NCBI GenBank assembly: GCA_040752815.1
Contig: JBFMGC010000008.1
Location: forward strand, 1 to 64,000
Source: Candidatus Zixiibacteriota bacterium
Lineage (GTDB): Bacteria > Zixibacteria > MSB-5A5 > GN15 > FEB-12
Direction: 5' to 3'
DNA length: 64,000 nucleotides
Shown here: positions 9,450 through 17,846 of the stretch, one piece after another
Layout: every line of letters begins with the position of its first letter
Position numbering within the stretch: the first letter of the stretch is position 1
Made by a program: the position numbers and the translations under genes
Notes under the pieces: model-generated
What the model was told of the DNA's origin: nothing
The model's input: only the letters and a program-made list of their open reading frames with translations
The model's database searches: none

Positions 9450-11750
9450 TCAGTTGATCACAATCAGCTTCCCCTGGGCGCCGCTGTCGGGCAGGAACCA
9501 GAGGTAGGTGCCGGACGCCACCCGGTTGCCGGATTCGTTGGTACCGTCCCAAACGATATCCTGGCCGACCAGGTTAGTCCAGCGCCTGATGATGGAACCG
9601 GAGATGGATGTCAGCAGCAGTTCCCCGTCGGCGGGCAGATCGGTAAACGTAGCGGCGTCGACTTCGGAGAAGCGAACCGGGTTTGGATAAGCGTGAGCAT
9701 AGGGGTCAACGAAGAAGCTCGACGTTTCGCTGTAGCCGTCGGTGTTGGTCGCTACGCGCCAGAAGTACTGCTGCTCGGACACAAGCGGAAGGTTGACCTG
9801 CCACGAGGTCGTCGTACCGATATGCTGATCAACCACACCGCCGGCAACCAACCCGAAAAAGTTCGAGTCGGTTGCCAGTTCGAACCGGTACACGTTATCG
9901 GGCGAGGGGTCGGCGTTTTCGACTACCAGTACCGGCCGGGCGGTGGGGAGGACAGCCAGGGGAGGCGGGGAGGTAGGTTGGGCCAGGTTGCCGTTGTTAA
10001 GGACGAGGATAAACCTGGCCTCGCAGGAAACGACATTGGACAACGCCGCCGGATTGGCGGCGTCGTCATAGGCTTTGATACCGACATAGTAGGTCTCACC
10101 CGGCACCAGCGAGGAGAGCGTCGTGCTCTGGGCGGTGCCGGCGGGCGTAGGGTTTGGCGGCGAACTCCATGGCAAGGCCGAACCCCAGTTACCGGAGGTG
10201 ATGTTATTGAGCGAGTATCGAATCTCGTAGGCAGTCGCCGTACCGGTCATACCATCGTCACCAGGGGCAACCCACGTGAGATTGATCTCGCCGTTGTTCT
10301 CGCCTGGAACGGCCACGAGGTCGTTAATCGGCGCCGGGGGCGTGTTGTCCTGCGCGGTGATGTTGTTCGGCACGTTGGATATAGCCGACCAGTTGGTGCG
10401 CTCGTCCGCACTCTTCAGCGCAAAGTAGTACCGCGTATTTGCTGTTAATCCAGCAACCAAAAGCGTCTCTGGTGTGCCCGACGCTCTGGGCAGCGGTTCG
10501 CCGGTCACCTGGGTGGCCGACGCAAAATTAGCGGCTGTGATTACCGACGTGGAATAGCGAATGTCATACTGAGAAGCAGTCCCGATAGAACCGTCGTCGC
10601 CCGGAGCCGTCCAAATCAGAGTCAGCGAGGATGTGGTCGGCAGAATCAGACTGAGGTTGGCAACCGCCGACGGAGCGGTGGCGTCGTTCGACGTTGAAAG
10701 AGTGGCGTTGTTCGAGATCGCCGACCAGTTGGGGACCTCGTCGGCGGTCTTTATGGCGAAGAAATAAGTCGTGCCGGAGTTCAAGCCGGTAACCACGTAG
10801 CTCTGGAAACTGCCTCCTGCCAGTGGCGCGGGGGGAGAGGCGACCGGCGTGGCAGCGTTGAAATTCGCCTCGGTTATGAACGCGGTCGAATAACGAATCG
10901 AATACTGGGCTGCCGTGCCGGCCATGCCGTCGTCACCAGGGGCAGTCCAGCTCAGCTCGATCGTATGCTCGGTCGGCGCCCCGGCGCCAAGGTTGGCGAT
11001 TGCCGACGGCGGCGTGGTCTCAGTGGACGTCGTGCCGCTGGTTACGTTGGACATGCCCGACCAGTTCGGGACCTCGTCCGCGGTCATCATCGCGAAATAG
11101 TAGGTCGTGTTTGGATTCAATCCGGTGACGACAAATGATTCGGCGCTCCCGGCCACCCGGGGGGCGGGCTCGCCTGTAATCTGGGTCGCCGAGGACCAAT
11201 TCGCCGCGGTGATAGTCGATGTAGATCGACGAATGTCGTATTGTGCAGCCGTGCCGGTAGAGCCGTCGTCGCCGGGTGCGGTCCAGGTCAAGGTAAGCGA
11301 CGTGGCGGTCGGCGAGCCGGCGCTCAGGTTGGCGATCACCGCCGGAGGAGAGTCCTCGGGCAAAGTGGCTTTAGCCACGACGTTGGACAAGGTTGACCAG
11401 TTCGGGACTTCGTCCGCAGTCTTAATCGCAAAGTAGTAGGTCGTACTTGGCTGCAGGCCGGTTACTTCGAACTGCTGGGCGGTGCCGGCCGGACCGGGTG
11501 CCGGTTCGCCGGTCACTTGAGTAGCCGCACCCCAGTTGGCGTCAGTAATCGTGGACAACGAGTACCGGATGTCATACTGCGACGCCGTACCGGTTGTGCC
11601 ATCATCGCCCGGAGCCGTCCAGTTAAGCGTCACCGAGGTAGGTGTGGCGTCTGCGGCCGTCAGCGACGCCTGACCCTCGGTTGCCAAGAACACTAAGGCG
11701 AGACTGGCAAGGACCGAAGCTGTGAATCTATGAGCCCCACCAAACATCAT
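9450..11750 (-). CDS. Secreted multi-FN3 protein with FlgD/T9SS-type C-terminus
   Basis: A 766-residue secreted protein: signal peptide (1-29), then five nearly identical fibronectin type III domains starting near residues 32, 134, 237, 340 and 444. Each has W(T/V)APGDDG, an (Y/S)IRYS-like strand and TYYFAIKTADEVPNWS. A divergent sixth FN3-like unit (about 545-660) precedes the last 100 residues. These show YPNP, the strand ...LLLTSISGSIIRRW, WDGTNESGNRVASGTYLW and a final KLIVIN, as in FlgD-like sorting domains of type IX secretion. A surface or released adhesive role is inferred; there is no catalytic domain. The ribosome site is AAAGGAG. Confidence 0.85.
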   Translation of the reverse strand: MMFGGAHRFTASVLASLALVFLATEGQASLTAADATPTSVTLNWTAPGDDGTTGTASQYDIRYSLSTITDANWGAATQVTGEPAPGPAGTAQQFEVTGLQPSTTYYFAIKTADEVPNWSTLSNVVAKATLPEDSPPAVIANLSAGSPTATSLTLTWTAPGDDGSTGTAAQYDIRRSTSTITAANWSSATQITGEPAPRVAGSAESFVVTGLNPNTTYYFAMMTADEVPNWSGMSNVTSGTTSTETTPPSAIANLGAGAPTEHTIELSWTAPGDDGMAGTAAQYSIRYSTAFITEANFNAATPVASPPAPLAGGSFQSYVVTGLNSGTTYFFAIKTADEVPNWSAISNNATLSTSNDATAPSAVANLSLILPTTSSLTLIWTAPGDDGSIGTASQYDIRYSTSVITAANFASATQVTGEPLPRASGTPETLLVAGLTANTRYYFALKSADERTNWSAISNVPNNITAQDNTPPAPINDLVAVPGENNGEINLTWVAPGDDGMTGTATAYEIRYSLNNITSGNWGSALPWSSPPNPTPAGTAQSTTLSSLVPGETYYVGIKAYDDAANPAALSNVVSCEARFILVLNNGNLAQPTSPPPLAVLPTARPVLVVENADPSPDNVYRFELATDSNFFGLVAGGVVDQHIGTTTSWQVNLPLVSEQQYFWRVATNTDGYSETSSFFVDPYAHAYPNPVRFSEVDAATFTDLPADGELLLTSISGSIIRRWTNLVGQDIVWDGTNESGNRVASGTYLWFLPDSGAQGKLIVIN
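10200..11660 (-). repeat. Tandem DNA repeats of about 310 bp encoding FN3 domains
   Basis: Five copies of a roughly 310-bp unit lie in a row inside the FN3 gene; the W(T/V)APGDDG codons recur near 10255, 10605, 10930, 11270 and 11600. Copies are similar at DNA level, including silent positions in many places, which suggests recent duplication or gene conversion. Copy number could vary between strains. Confidence 0.7.
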
Positions 11751-12056
11751 AACGCAAAGTCTCCTTTAATCGTATGTACAAGGCATCTGGGCCGGGGCGG
11801 GCAATTCAAACCTTGGGCCAACTAAAGAAGGATTGTAGGAGCTCTGCCGCACAAAGACTTACGTGGCGCAATCTCAGCCCGCACTTCAAGGGCGAGGGCT
11901 GTTTTGTTCCGTAGTGAAACAGGCTGGTCAGCGATTGAGCAGACTAGACCGGTGTTTGCGGACCTGCAAACGTCTGCTCGGTAGGCCTCGACTGAACCAG
12001 GCGGCACACGCGGGATTCTCGCGCAGATTCGTCCGACACCACTTCTGGAGTCGCCT
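11751..12056. other. Gap upstream of FN3 gene
   Basis: The 306 bases between the flavin reductase stop and the FN3 gene contain no supportable gene. They should hold the minus-strand promoter of the FN3 gene, but I find no clear -35/-10 pair. The only element seen is the AAAGGAG ribosome site at the FN3 end. No riboswitch could be recognised. Confidence 0.4.
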
Positions 12057-12641
12057 CTACTTGAGGATCTTACCTATCGTGTAACGTCGACCGAGTGGCT
12101 TGCCGATGGCGTGGTAGGTCTGGGCACCGGGGGAGTAGATGATCGGGCGAATCTTCTCGATATCAGGATTGCCGTCGCCATTTAGCTTGTCCGAGTCGAC
12201 TTTGACATCAAGTATCTCCCCGATAAACTGAGTATGCAGACCGATCTCGTGATAATGAATCAACCGACACTCCAGAATCATGGGGAATTCATCTATGTAC
12301 GGGGCGTCGACTAACTGGCTGCGGACTGGGGTGAGGCCGGTGTCTTTGAACTTGTCCGTGTCTCTTCCCGAGGCGATGCCGAAGTAATCGGCCTGGCGGG
12401 CATGATCTTCGGACGGTACGCAGGCCGTGAACGCCCGGCGATCGAGTACACACTGATAGGTATAGGTCGCTTTTCGGAGTGAAACACCAACCGCAGGCGG
12501 CCGCGAACAGACGACGCCAGCCCAGGCGGCGGTCATAGCGTTGGCCTTCCCCTTAGAGTCGTACGTACACACGACCCAGGTGGGCGTAGGGTAGATGAGA
12601 GTTCTGGCGCCAAAGGACTTTTTCCCGACAGGGGTGGTTAT
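12057..12641 (-). CDS. Flavin reductase-like FMN-binding protein with AUA start
   Basis: The protein belongs to the flavin reductase/FMN-binding split-barrel family. Markers are AMTAAWAGVVCS, PPAVGVSLRKATYTYQ, ADYFGIASGRDTDKF and HTQFIGEILDV. It would reduce or bind flavin in the cytoplasm; the partner is unknown. The conserved N-terminal strand (KKSFGARTLIYPTPTWVV) lies upstream of the first ordinary start (GTG at 12572). In that extension the only start-like codon is ATA at 12641-12639, read ATA-ACC-ACC-CCT. It has GAGGA six bases upstream and overlaps the preceding stop as ATAA. An ATG-to-ATA change, or a base error, in a former ATGA junction is likely. With AUA the protein has 194 residues. 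Confidence 0.75.
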   Translation of the reverse strand: MTTPVGKKSFGARTLIYPTPTWVVCTYDSKGKANAMTAAWAGVVCSRPPAVGVSLRKATYTYQCVLDRRAFTACVPSEDHARQADYFGIASGRDTDKFKDTGLTPVRSQLVDAPYIDEFPMILECRLIHYHEIGLHTQFIGEILDVKVDSDKLNGDGNPDIEKIRPIIYSPGAQTYHAIGKPLGRRYTIGKILK

Positions 12642-12991
12642 CTGATTTCCTCAATTACGGAAGTGCCTGATTCGTCCTGATTGGGGCCAACCGTAACGGT
12701 CCAGCTTTCGTGCAGGCGGTAACGGCCGTCGGGGAGCAACTCGGGAACTGATCGGCAAGTACCTGCGATCAGGATACCATCGACGTTGAGGTACTGCCAG
12801 GTCATCTCCAGCGAATTGTCCTGCGTCACGCGGGCCAAAATCTGGCCGTGGCGGATGCGTCCGCCGGAATAGGTGGCGGTGACGATGTCGCCGCTCTGAT
12901 CGTAGTTGAAAACGGTATCTCTCCTGGCGTCTCCATCGTCATAGTTGTCGACTCCTACAAAGCGGCGGTTGCGGAGGTCGAGTAACTGCAT
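12638..12991 (-). CDS. Small beta-rich protein of the mislabelled N-acetylglutamate synthase-like family
   Basis: A 117-residue cytoplasmic protein made of repeated short strands, including RRFVGVDN, DTVFNYDQSGDIVTATYSGG, RHGQILARVTQDNSLEMTWQYLN and a closing SGTSVIEEIR. Related small proteins are often labelled n-acetylglutamate synthase, but I see no acetyltransferase fold or catalytic residues, so that name should not be used. The glycine and Tyr turns (TYSGGRIRHG) recall a small lipocalin-like barrel. It is translationally coupled to the flavin reductase gene (4-base overlap). Confidence 0.65.
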   Translation of the reverse strand: MQLLDLRNRRFVGVDNYDDGDARRDTVFNYDQSGDIVTATYSGGRIRHGQILARVTQDNSLEMTWQYLNVDGILIAGTCRSVPELLPDGRYRLHESWTVTVGPNQDESGTSVIEEIR

Positions 12992-13172
12992 GGCTTGGGT
13001 CCTTTCCTGGGCTGCCCCAATTTAGGGGTCTGGGCGATTTTTCACCAATGCCGATATAGTCAAAGTCGAATTGCCGTTTCGACAAGATTCCGATAGCATC
13101 TGAAAGCGAAACGGGTTAAATTGGACCCGATATTCGTCGGGCGCCGACCCCGCCGGACGCATTGAAGAGAGC

Positions 13173-14090
13173 ATGAGATTTAGCAATATCGTTGAAGCGA
13201 TCGGGCGCACGCCACTAGTTCGCTTGAACAGGATTCCAGCAGCCGACTCGGCGACAATCTATGCCAAGTTGGAGAGTTTCAATCCCTGCAGTTCGGTAAA
13301 AGACCGGATTTGCGCGTCGATGATTCTCGCGGGCGAGGCCGACGGCCGTCTCAAGCCGGGTATGACCATACTTGAGCCGACCTCCGGCAACACGGGTATC
13401 GGTCTGGCGATGGTGGCCGCGGTCAGGGGGTACCGTTGCACCTTCGTAATGCCTGAAACGATGAGTCTCGAACGACGAGCCATACTGAGAGCATTCGGCG
13501 CTGAGCTGGTACTTACGCCCGGCCCGGAGGGCATGAGAGGCGCGATAAGGAAGGTCGAGGAGATGGGCCAGTCACCGGGGTATTTCGTACCTTCCCAGTT
13601 CGACAATCCGGCCAACCCGGAGATCCACCGCAAGACAACCGCCCCTGAAATCATGAACGATCTGGGGAACATCAACCTCGACGCCTTCGTAGTCGGGGTT
13701 GGCACTGGAGGTACGGTAACTGGCGCAGGGCGGGTACTAAAAGACCAATACGGCTGCAAAGTCATCGCTGTCGAGCCGGATGCCTCGCCGGTGCTTTCCG
13801 GCGGCCAACCCTGGCCTCACCCAATACAGGGTATCGGGGCGGGCTTTGTGCCTAAGAACTATGACCCAGACGTGGTGGATCAGATCATCCGGGTCAAAAA
13901 CGCTGACGCTATTGAAACCGGCCGGAGGATGACTCGCGAGGAAGGGATCCTTTGCGGGATTTCCTCCGGGGCCAATGTCTGGGCTTCGCTCCAAGTGGCC
14001 CGGGAGCTCGGCGCCGGAAAAACCGTGGTGGTGGTAGTTCCCGATACGGGAGAGCGGTATCTCTCGACGGCCCTTTTTGCTGAGCAGTAA
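13173..14090 (+). CDS. cysK: Cysteine synthase (O-acetylserine sulfhydrylase)
   Basis: This 305-residue PLP enzyme makes L-cysteine from O-acetylserine and sulfide. The PLP lysine is K43 in [15 protein letters not shown] (70-75) is the substrate-carboxylate loop; [10 protein letters not shown] (about 173-182) binds the PLP phosphate; GISSGA lies near 262. Length is usual for CysK/Cys[10 protein letters not shown] with Cys at 39 is a small variant of the common NP(A/G)xSVKDR. cysE follows 29 bases downstream, so both steps from serine to cysteine are encoded together. The start is supported by GAAGAGAG. Confidence 0.95.
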   Translation: MRFSNIVEAIGRTPLVRLNRIPAADSATIYAKLESFNPCSSVKDRICASMILAGEADGRLKPGMTILEPTSGNTGIGLAMVAAVRGYRCTFVMPETMSLERRAILRAFGAELVLTPGPEGMRGAIRKVEEMGQSPGYFVPSQFDNPANPEIHRKTTAPEIMNDLGNINLDAFVVGVGTGGTVTGAGRVLKDQYGCKVIAVEPDASPVLSGGQPWPHPIQGIGAGFVPKNYDPDVVDQIIRVKNADAIETGRRMTREEGILCGISSGANVWASLQVARELGAGKTVVVVVPDTGERYLSTALFAEQ

Positions 14091-14119
14091 ATGATTGTTT
14101 CCGCCGATATACATCGAAT

Positions 14120-14683
14120 ATGGTTGCGCTGATCGAGGACATCCGGGCCTGTTATCGTAACGATCCGGCATGTCGCAATATCGAGTTCCTGCTTTACCCC
14201 GGCCTGTGGGCAATAACGTTCCACCGGGGGATTCACCTCATTTGGAAACTCAGGATTCCATTCATACCGCGGCTCCTGTCGCAGATGAACCGCTTTCTCA
14301 CCGGCCTTGAAATACACCCCGGCGCCACCATCGGGAAAGGTTATTTCTGCGACCACGGTGCGGGCGTCGTGATCGGCGAAACGACCGAGATCGGCGAGAA
14401 TTGCGTCATGTTCCACAACGTGACCCTTGGAGGCACCGGCAAGCACGTCGGCAAGCGACATCCGACAATCGGAAACAACGTGCTCATTGGCACCGGTGCA
14501 ATCTTGCTGGGGCCGATTACCGTTGGTGATAACGTCAAAATCGGCGCCAACAGTTTTGTAGTGATGCGGGATATCCCGTCAAACTGCACCGTCGCAGGCA
14601 GCCCGGCTACCATCACCCGCCGTAATGGCGACTACTGCCACGAGGAACTCCCCCTGACACGCTACCGCATGGAAGCGACTTAA
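14120..14683 (+). CDS. cysE: Serine O-acetyltransferase (short form)
   Basis: At 187 residues this is the short EpsC/SrpH-type serine acetyltransferase, which makes the O-acetylserine used by CysK. An N-terminal helical part (1-60, YPGLWAITFHRGIHLIWKL) precedes the left-handed beta-helix of hexapeptide repeats (about 65-160). The catalytic His/Asp region is visible in CDHGAGVVIGETTEIG, with the acetyl-CoA loop at VTLGGTGKHVGKRHPTIGNN. The tail lacks the terminal Ile used by E. coli CysE to bind CysK, so a stable cysteine synthase complex is uncertain. Confidence 0.93.
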   Translation: MVALIEDIRACYRNDPACRNIEFLLYPGLWAITFHRGIHLIWKLRIPFIPRLLSQMNRFLTGLEIHPGATIGKGYFCDHGAGVVIGETTEIGENCVMFHNVTLGGTGKHVGKRHPTIGNNVLIGTGAILLGPITVGDNVKIGANSFVVMRDIPSNCTVAGSPATITRRNGDYCHEELPLTRYRMEAT

Positions 14684-14698
14684 GCGGCTGCATCCCGG

Positions 14699-17635
14699 CT
14701 ACAGGCATTCCGGCAAGGGGACGCCGGAGATAAACAGGTTGTCGATGAGCAGGGTCACGTCGCCGATCGATATATCTGTAACAGTCGGATCTGAGCCTCC
14801 GGACTGGTTGACATCGGCCTCGGCAAGGCAGACAACCGGCTGGGTCGTGATAAAGAGCATGTCGATAAGAGTGGTCACGTCGCCGATTGTCGGTTCATAA
14901 GCGCCGTCGTTGTTGGCATCGCCGACAATCCCGGTGCAGCAGCCGGACAGGATCGAAAGTGTCAGAGGCTGATTGTCCTCGGCTCCGGAGGCATCGACTA
15001 ACGCCAGGTTCAACTCAAGCGTGGCGGCTATCGTTGGCGTCCCCGAAAACAACCCACCGGATGTCAGTGTCAGCCCTGTTCCGGAAAGGTTCCCGGTGTT
15101 TTCGGTCCAACTATAGGGGGATGTTCCGCCGCTGACTTCGAGTTGAAAAAGAAACGGTGCATCGCGATGCGCCGGCGGCAGGGATTGTGTCAGAATCTGT
15201 GGTCCGGGGTTCACGGTGACGGTCATCGGCTTTTCCACTGGTGAACCGGCGGCATCCTCGACCTGGGCGGTAAACTGTGTCGCGCCGGTCATGGTGGGAA
15301 GGCCGCTAAGCTGCCCACCGCTCGAGAGCGTAAGCCACGAGCCCGCCAGGTCGCCGTACTTGTCCGACCAGGCAGCCGTTCCCATGCGGCCTATGCTTTC
15401 CAACTGCAAGCTGAGCGGTCGATCAACTGTCCAGCCGATTGCGCCGTTCGTGACGATCTCGAGATGGCTAATCACCGCAGGCAGCACGATCCGGTCGAGC
15501 AGTGCCCGGTCCTGGCCGTCGGAAGCGAATTCATCTTTAGTGTACGACCAGGCGACGGAGTGTAAACCAGGAGTGATATCAAAGCCGACCTCGCTCCAGC
15601 CCTGATTGCCTGACCAGGAGCCTTGCTGAACATCATCGATGTAGAAGCGGAGGAAGTCATAACCGGCTTCGCTGGACACTTTGTAATCGAACCAAATCTT
15701 TCCCGGCTGGGCGACGTCAATCTCGAGTTCCAGTTTGGAACTCTGGCTGTTGCCGATCACTCCGGAGCGAGCCGAAAAAACTCCTTCGCGGACATCAACC
15801 AACTCAAGCCACCAGTCGGCATCACCGCCCCTCGTCCACGGCACAGCTGTGAAATTCGCGGTTTCGAAGTCTTCAATGATCGGTTCGACCAGAATAGCAA
15901 GCGCCTCAGTGCTCGAGTACCCACCCGACGCAGAAACCTGGAGCTGCATCTGGGCGACATAATCGAGAGGACAAGCGGGAGACACTGTGAAAGCGTAATC
16001 CGTTACTGACATTGCTGTACCGCCGAGTCCGGGGATGGTCGAAAAAGTCGAGTTGGGTTGAGTTATCGTCACGTACGGGTCAGATGACTGCAGCACGCCT
16101 GAGACACCAGTAGCATTGCCATTGCCGACATTCTTCAGCATCACAGCCATGTCCACGCTTTCGCCGCGCTGGGCAAACTTGACATTGTGCTCTTCGAGTA
16201 CCAGGTCCGGCTCCCCAGCGAGAGGCTGGAGAGCGACATCGACTCGCGTGGACAGTCCGTCAACCGCTACAACTCCGTACACCGTATCCGGCTGGTAGCC
16301 GATGGAGCTGAATTCGACGTTATAGGTACCCGCTGCGATCATGCGATGAAAATCGCCGACATCCGGATCGGTGTATACCTGGCTGTTGTCGACATCGTGT
16401 CCCAAAACGCGCACGGTCGCGGTCACGGGGAAGGTGGTCGAGGCATCGGTGACAATTCCGCGAATACCGTAAAGAGCGCTCTCAAGAAAGCCGAGAAGGC
16501 CTTCGCGGTTGTAGTCCCAGTGGGCGGGGAGCTGATCGGCAGGCAAGAGCTTGGTGTTCGATAACTCTGCTGTTATCTCGCGGCCGCCGTGCCAGTAGAT
16601 CATGAAGTCCTGGCGTCCGCCGGTCACCCGGTACCAGGCGTAGCCGTTCGTGATGCCCTGCGGAAATTGGAAACTCTGCATATAGTTCGACGGGCTTGCT
16701 TCCTGTGCGAGTTGCGCCCAGGCGAGACAGATATCGATATACCAGCCCTCATCAGCATGCGACCTGCTCCAGGTGTCCCACGGGTAATTCAATACTTCAG
16801 CGCCGCCATGGTGGTTCGCCGAGATGACAAAACTGTGATTGGCGGCCAGATTCATCATGGCGATCGTCTCCGGTTGCCAGGAACGGCCATCGGGGTGGTC
16901 CCCTTCGGCCGGGTCGGGGAAATTGCGATTCAGATCAGCGCCGTTGGCGTTGTAACGGCGGGCCCCATAAATGGTGTTGTCGCCGGAATAGTAGGCCCCG
17001 TCCGGATTGGCCAGTGGATTGATCCAGATTTCGAGACTGTCAACAAGCCGGGTGATATACGAGTCGGTACCGTAGGCGCTCAGGAGCGAGTCAATAAGCC
17101 GAAGGCAGAGAATATACCCGGTGGTTTCGTCGCCGTGCATGGTGCTGGTGTGCATTACCTCCGGTTCATCTTCCTGCAACGAAACATTATCGGAAATCTT
17201 CGCGAACAGAATGTCCCGGCCGTTGACCGATGTGCCGGCGTTCACGATCTGACAGAGACCGGGGTAATCCGCCTGGGACTGATTCATCATGGCCACGTAG
17301 GCGCCGTACGTGGGGTAATTATCCCATTCGGCGGCCTCGGCTTTGTTTGCAGCCATGCGCGGCACTAACAGGGTGCCGGGGTGGGGGAGGATTTCATAAG
17401 GAATGCCAAACTCCTGGAAGCGGGCGAGTTCGGTCTCGTTGGCGTAGGCGCGGATTTCATCGGCTGTGACGTTGTCTATTGAGATCACCCGCCCCAGCTT
17501 CTCAATCAGACTGACCGACGGCGTTTTGAACTTAAAGTAATACTCCTGCGAGTCCGCGGACGCGCTCGATGAGATGATGGCGAAGATCAGCAGAAAGAAG
17601 AGTAGTCGAAGCGGGATTGCGGAGCGTTGTTGCAC
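14699..17635 (-). CDS. Secreted M14 zinc carboxypeptidase with dockerin-like repeats
   Basis: A 978-residue exported enzyme: signal peptide 1-27, then an M14 carboxypeptidase domain (about 105-390). Zinc ligands are H167 and E170 in TMHGDE and a later His in SANHHGGAEV; the catalytic Glu is in the GGREITAELSNTK segment. A carboxypeptidase-regulatory-like beta domain follows (about 393-475), then a CARDB-like domain, a jelly-roll-like stretch and two Ig/putative cadherin-like units (to about 905). The last 75 residues hold two Ca-binding repeats, GDANNDGAYEPTIGDVTTLI and DVNQSGGSDPTVTDISIGDV, each followed by LID.LFI, as in dockerins. It probably trims extracellular peptides. The start is GTG. 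It is convergent with cysE, with only 15 bases between stops. Confidence 0.87.
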   Translation of the reverse strand: MQQRSAIPLRLLFFLLIFAIISSSASADSQEYYFKFKTPSVSLIEKLGRVISIDNVTADEIRAYANETELARFQEFGIPYEILPHPGTLLVPRMAANKAEAAEWDNYPTYGAYVAMMNQSQADYPGLCQIVNAGTSVNGRDILFAKISDNVSLQEDEPEVMHTSTMHGDETTGYILCLRLIDSLLSAYGTDSYITRLVDSLEIWINPLANPDGAYYSGDNTIYGARRYNANGADLNRNFPDPAEGDHPDGRSWQPETIAMMNLAANHSFVISANHHGGAEVLNYPWDTWSRSHADEGWYIDICLAWAQLAQEASPSNYMQSFQFPQGITNGYAWYRVTGGRQDFMIYWHGGREITAELSNTKLLPADQLPAHWDYNREGLLGFLESALYGIRGIVTDASTTFPVTATVRVLGHDVDNSQVYTDPDVGDFHRMIAAGTYNVEFSSIGYQPDTVYGVVAVDGLSTRVDVALQPLAGEPDLVLEEHNVKFAQRGESVDMAVMLKNVGNGNATGVSGVLQSSDPYVTITQPNSTFSTIPGLGGTAMSVTDYAFTVSPACPLDYVAQMQLQVSASGGYSSTEALAILVEPIIEDFETANFTAVPWTRGGDADWWLELVDVREGVFSARSGVIGNSQSSKLELEIDVAQPGKIWFDYKVSSEAGYDFLRFYIDDVQQGSWSGNQGWSEVGFDITPGLHSVAWSYTKDEFASDGQDRALLDRIVLPAVISHLEIVTNGAIGWTVDRPLSLQLESIGRMGTAAWSDKYGDLAGSWLTLSSGGQLSGLPTMTGATQFTAQVEDAAGSPVEKPMTVTVNPGPQILTQSLPPAHRDAPFLFQLEVSGGTSPYSWTENTGNLSGTGLTLTSGGLFSGTPTIAATLELNLALVDASGAEDNQPLTLSILSGCCTGIVGDANNDGAYEPTIGDVTTLIDMLFITTQPVVCLAEADVNQSGGSDPTVTDISIGDVTLLIDNLFISGVPLPECL

Positions 17636-17766
17636 GACGAGAACCTATGCCGGTAAGTGATCAGGTAATGATCCGACCGTCAGGGAGACCGAATCCAACT
17701 CAATATAGGTGAGACTGAGGTTAAGTCAACAAAGTACTTGCTGGGAAGTGTTGGCCAACAATGTGC

Positions 17767-17788
17767 TGTCGGGCGACCCTGCCCGACA
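17767..17788 (-). repeat. Dispersed hairpin repeat TGTCGGGC...GCCCGACA, copy 1
   Basis: An 8-bp stem TGTCGGGC / GCCCGACA closes a 6-base loop. On the minus strand its core TCGGGCAGGGTCGCCCGA is identical to 38283-38300, and it closely matches 28599-28620, including the next bases CAGCAC. It sits in the 210-base gap between the M14 gene start and the RND gene end. Confidence 0.6.
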
Positions 17789-17846
17789 ATCGTCGTGGTT
17801 CTGAGACAACGAGGAGTCGCCTGACAGTACTTTCCCTCAAAAGCTC

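Noticed and set aside
9438..10448. 336-residue open frame opposite the FN3 gene
   Set aside because: It lies wholly antisense to a well-supported gene; the repeated, codon-biased FN3 units keep the opposite frame open.
10200..11660. Regular repeats that could suggest a CRISPR-like or satellite array
   Set aside because: The repeats are ~310 bp, in frame, and encode FN3 domains; there are no spacers.
12638..12991. N-acetylglutamate synthase annotation for the small beta protein
   Set aside because: No acetyltransferase fold or motif; the name is a known kind of label carried over among short beta-rich proteins.
16589..17368. 259-residue open frame opposite the M14 carboxypeptidase
   Set aside because: Antisense to the catalytic domain with zinc-binding motifs; no independent evidence.
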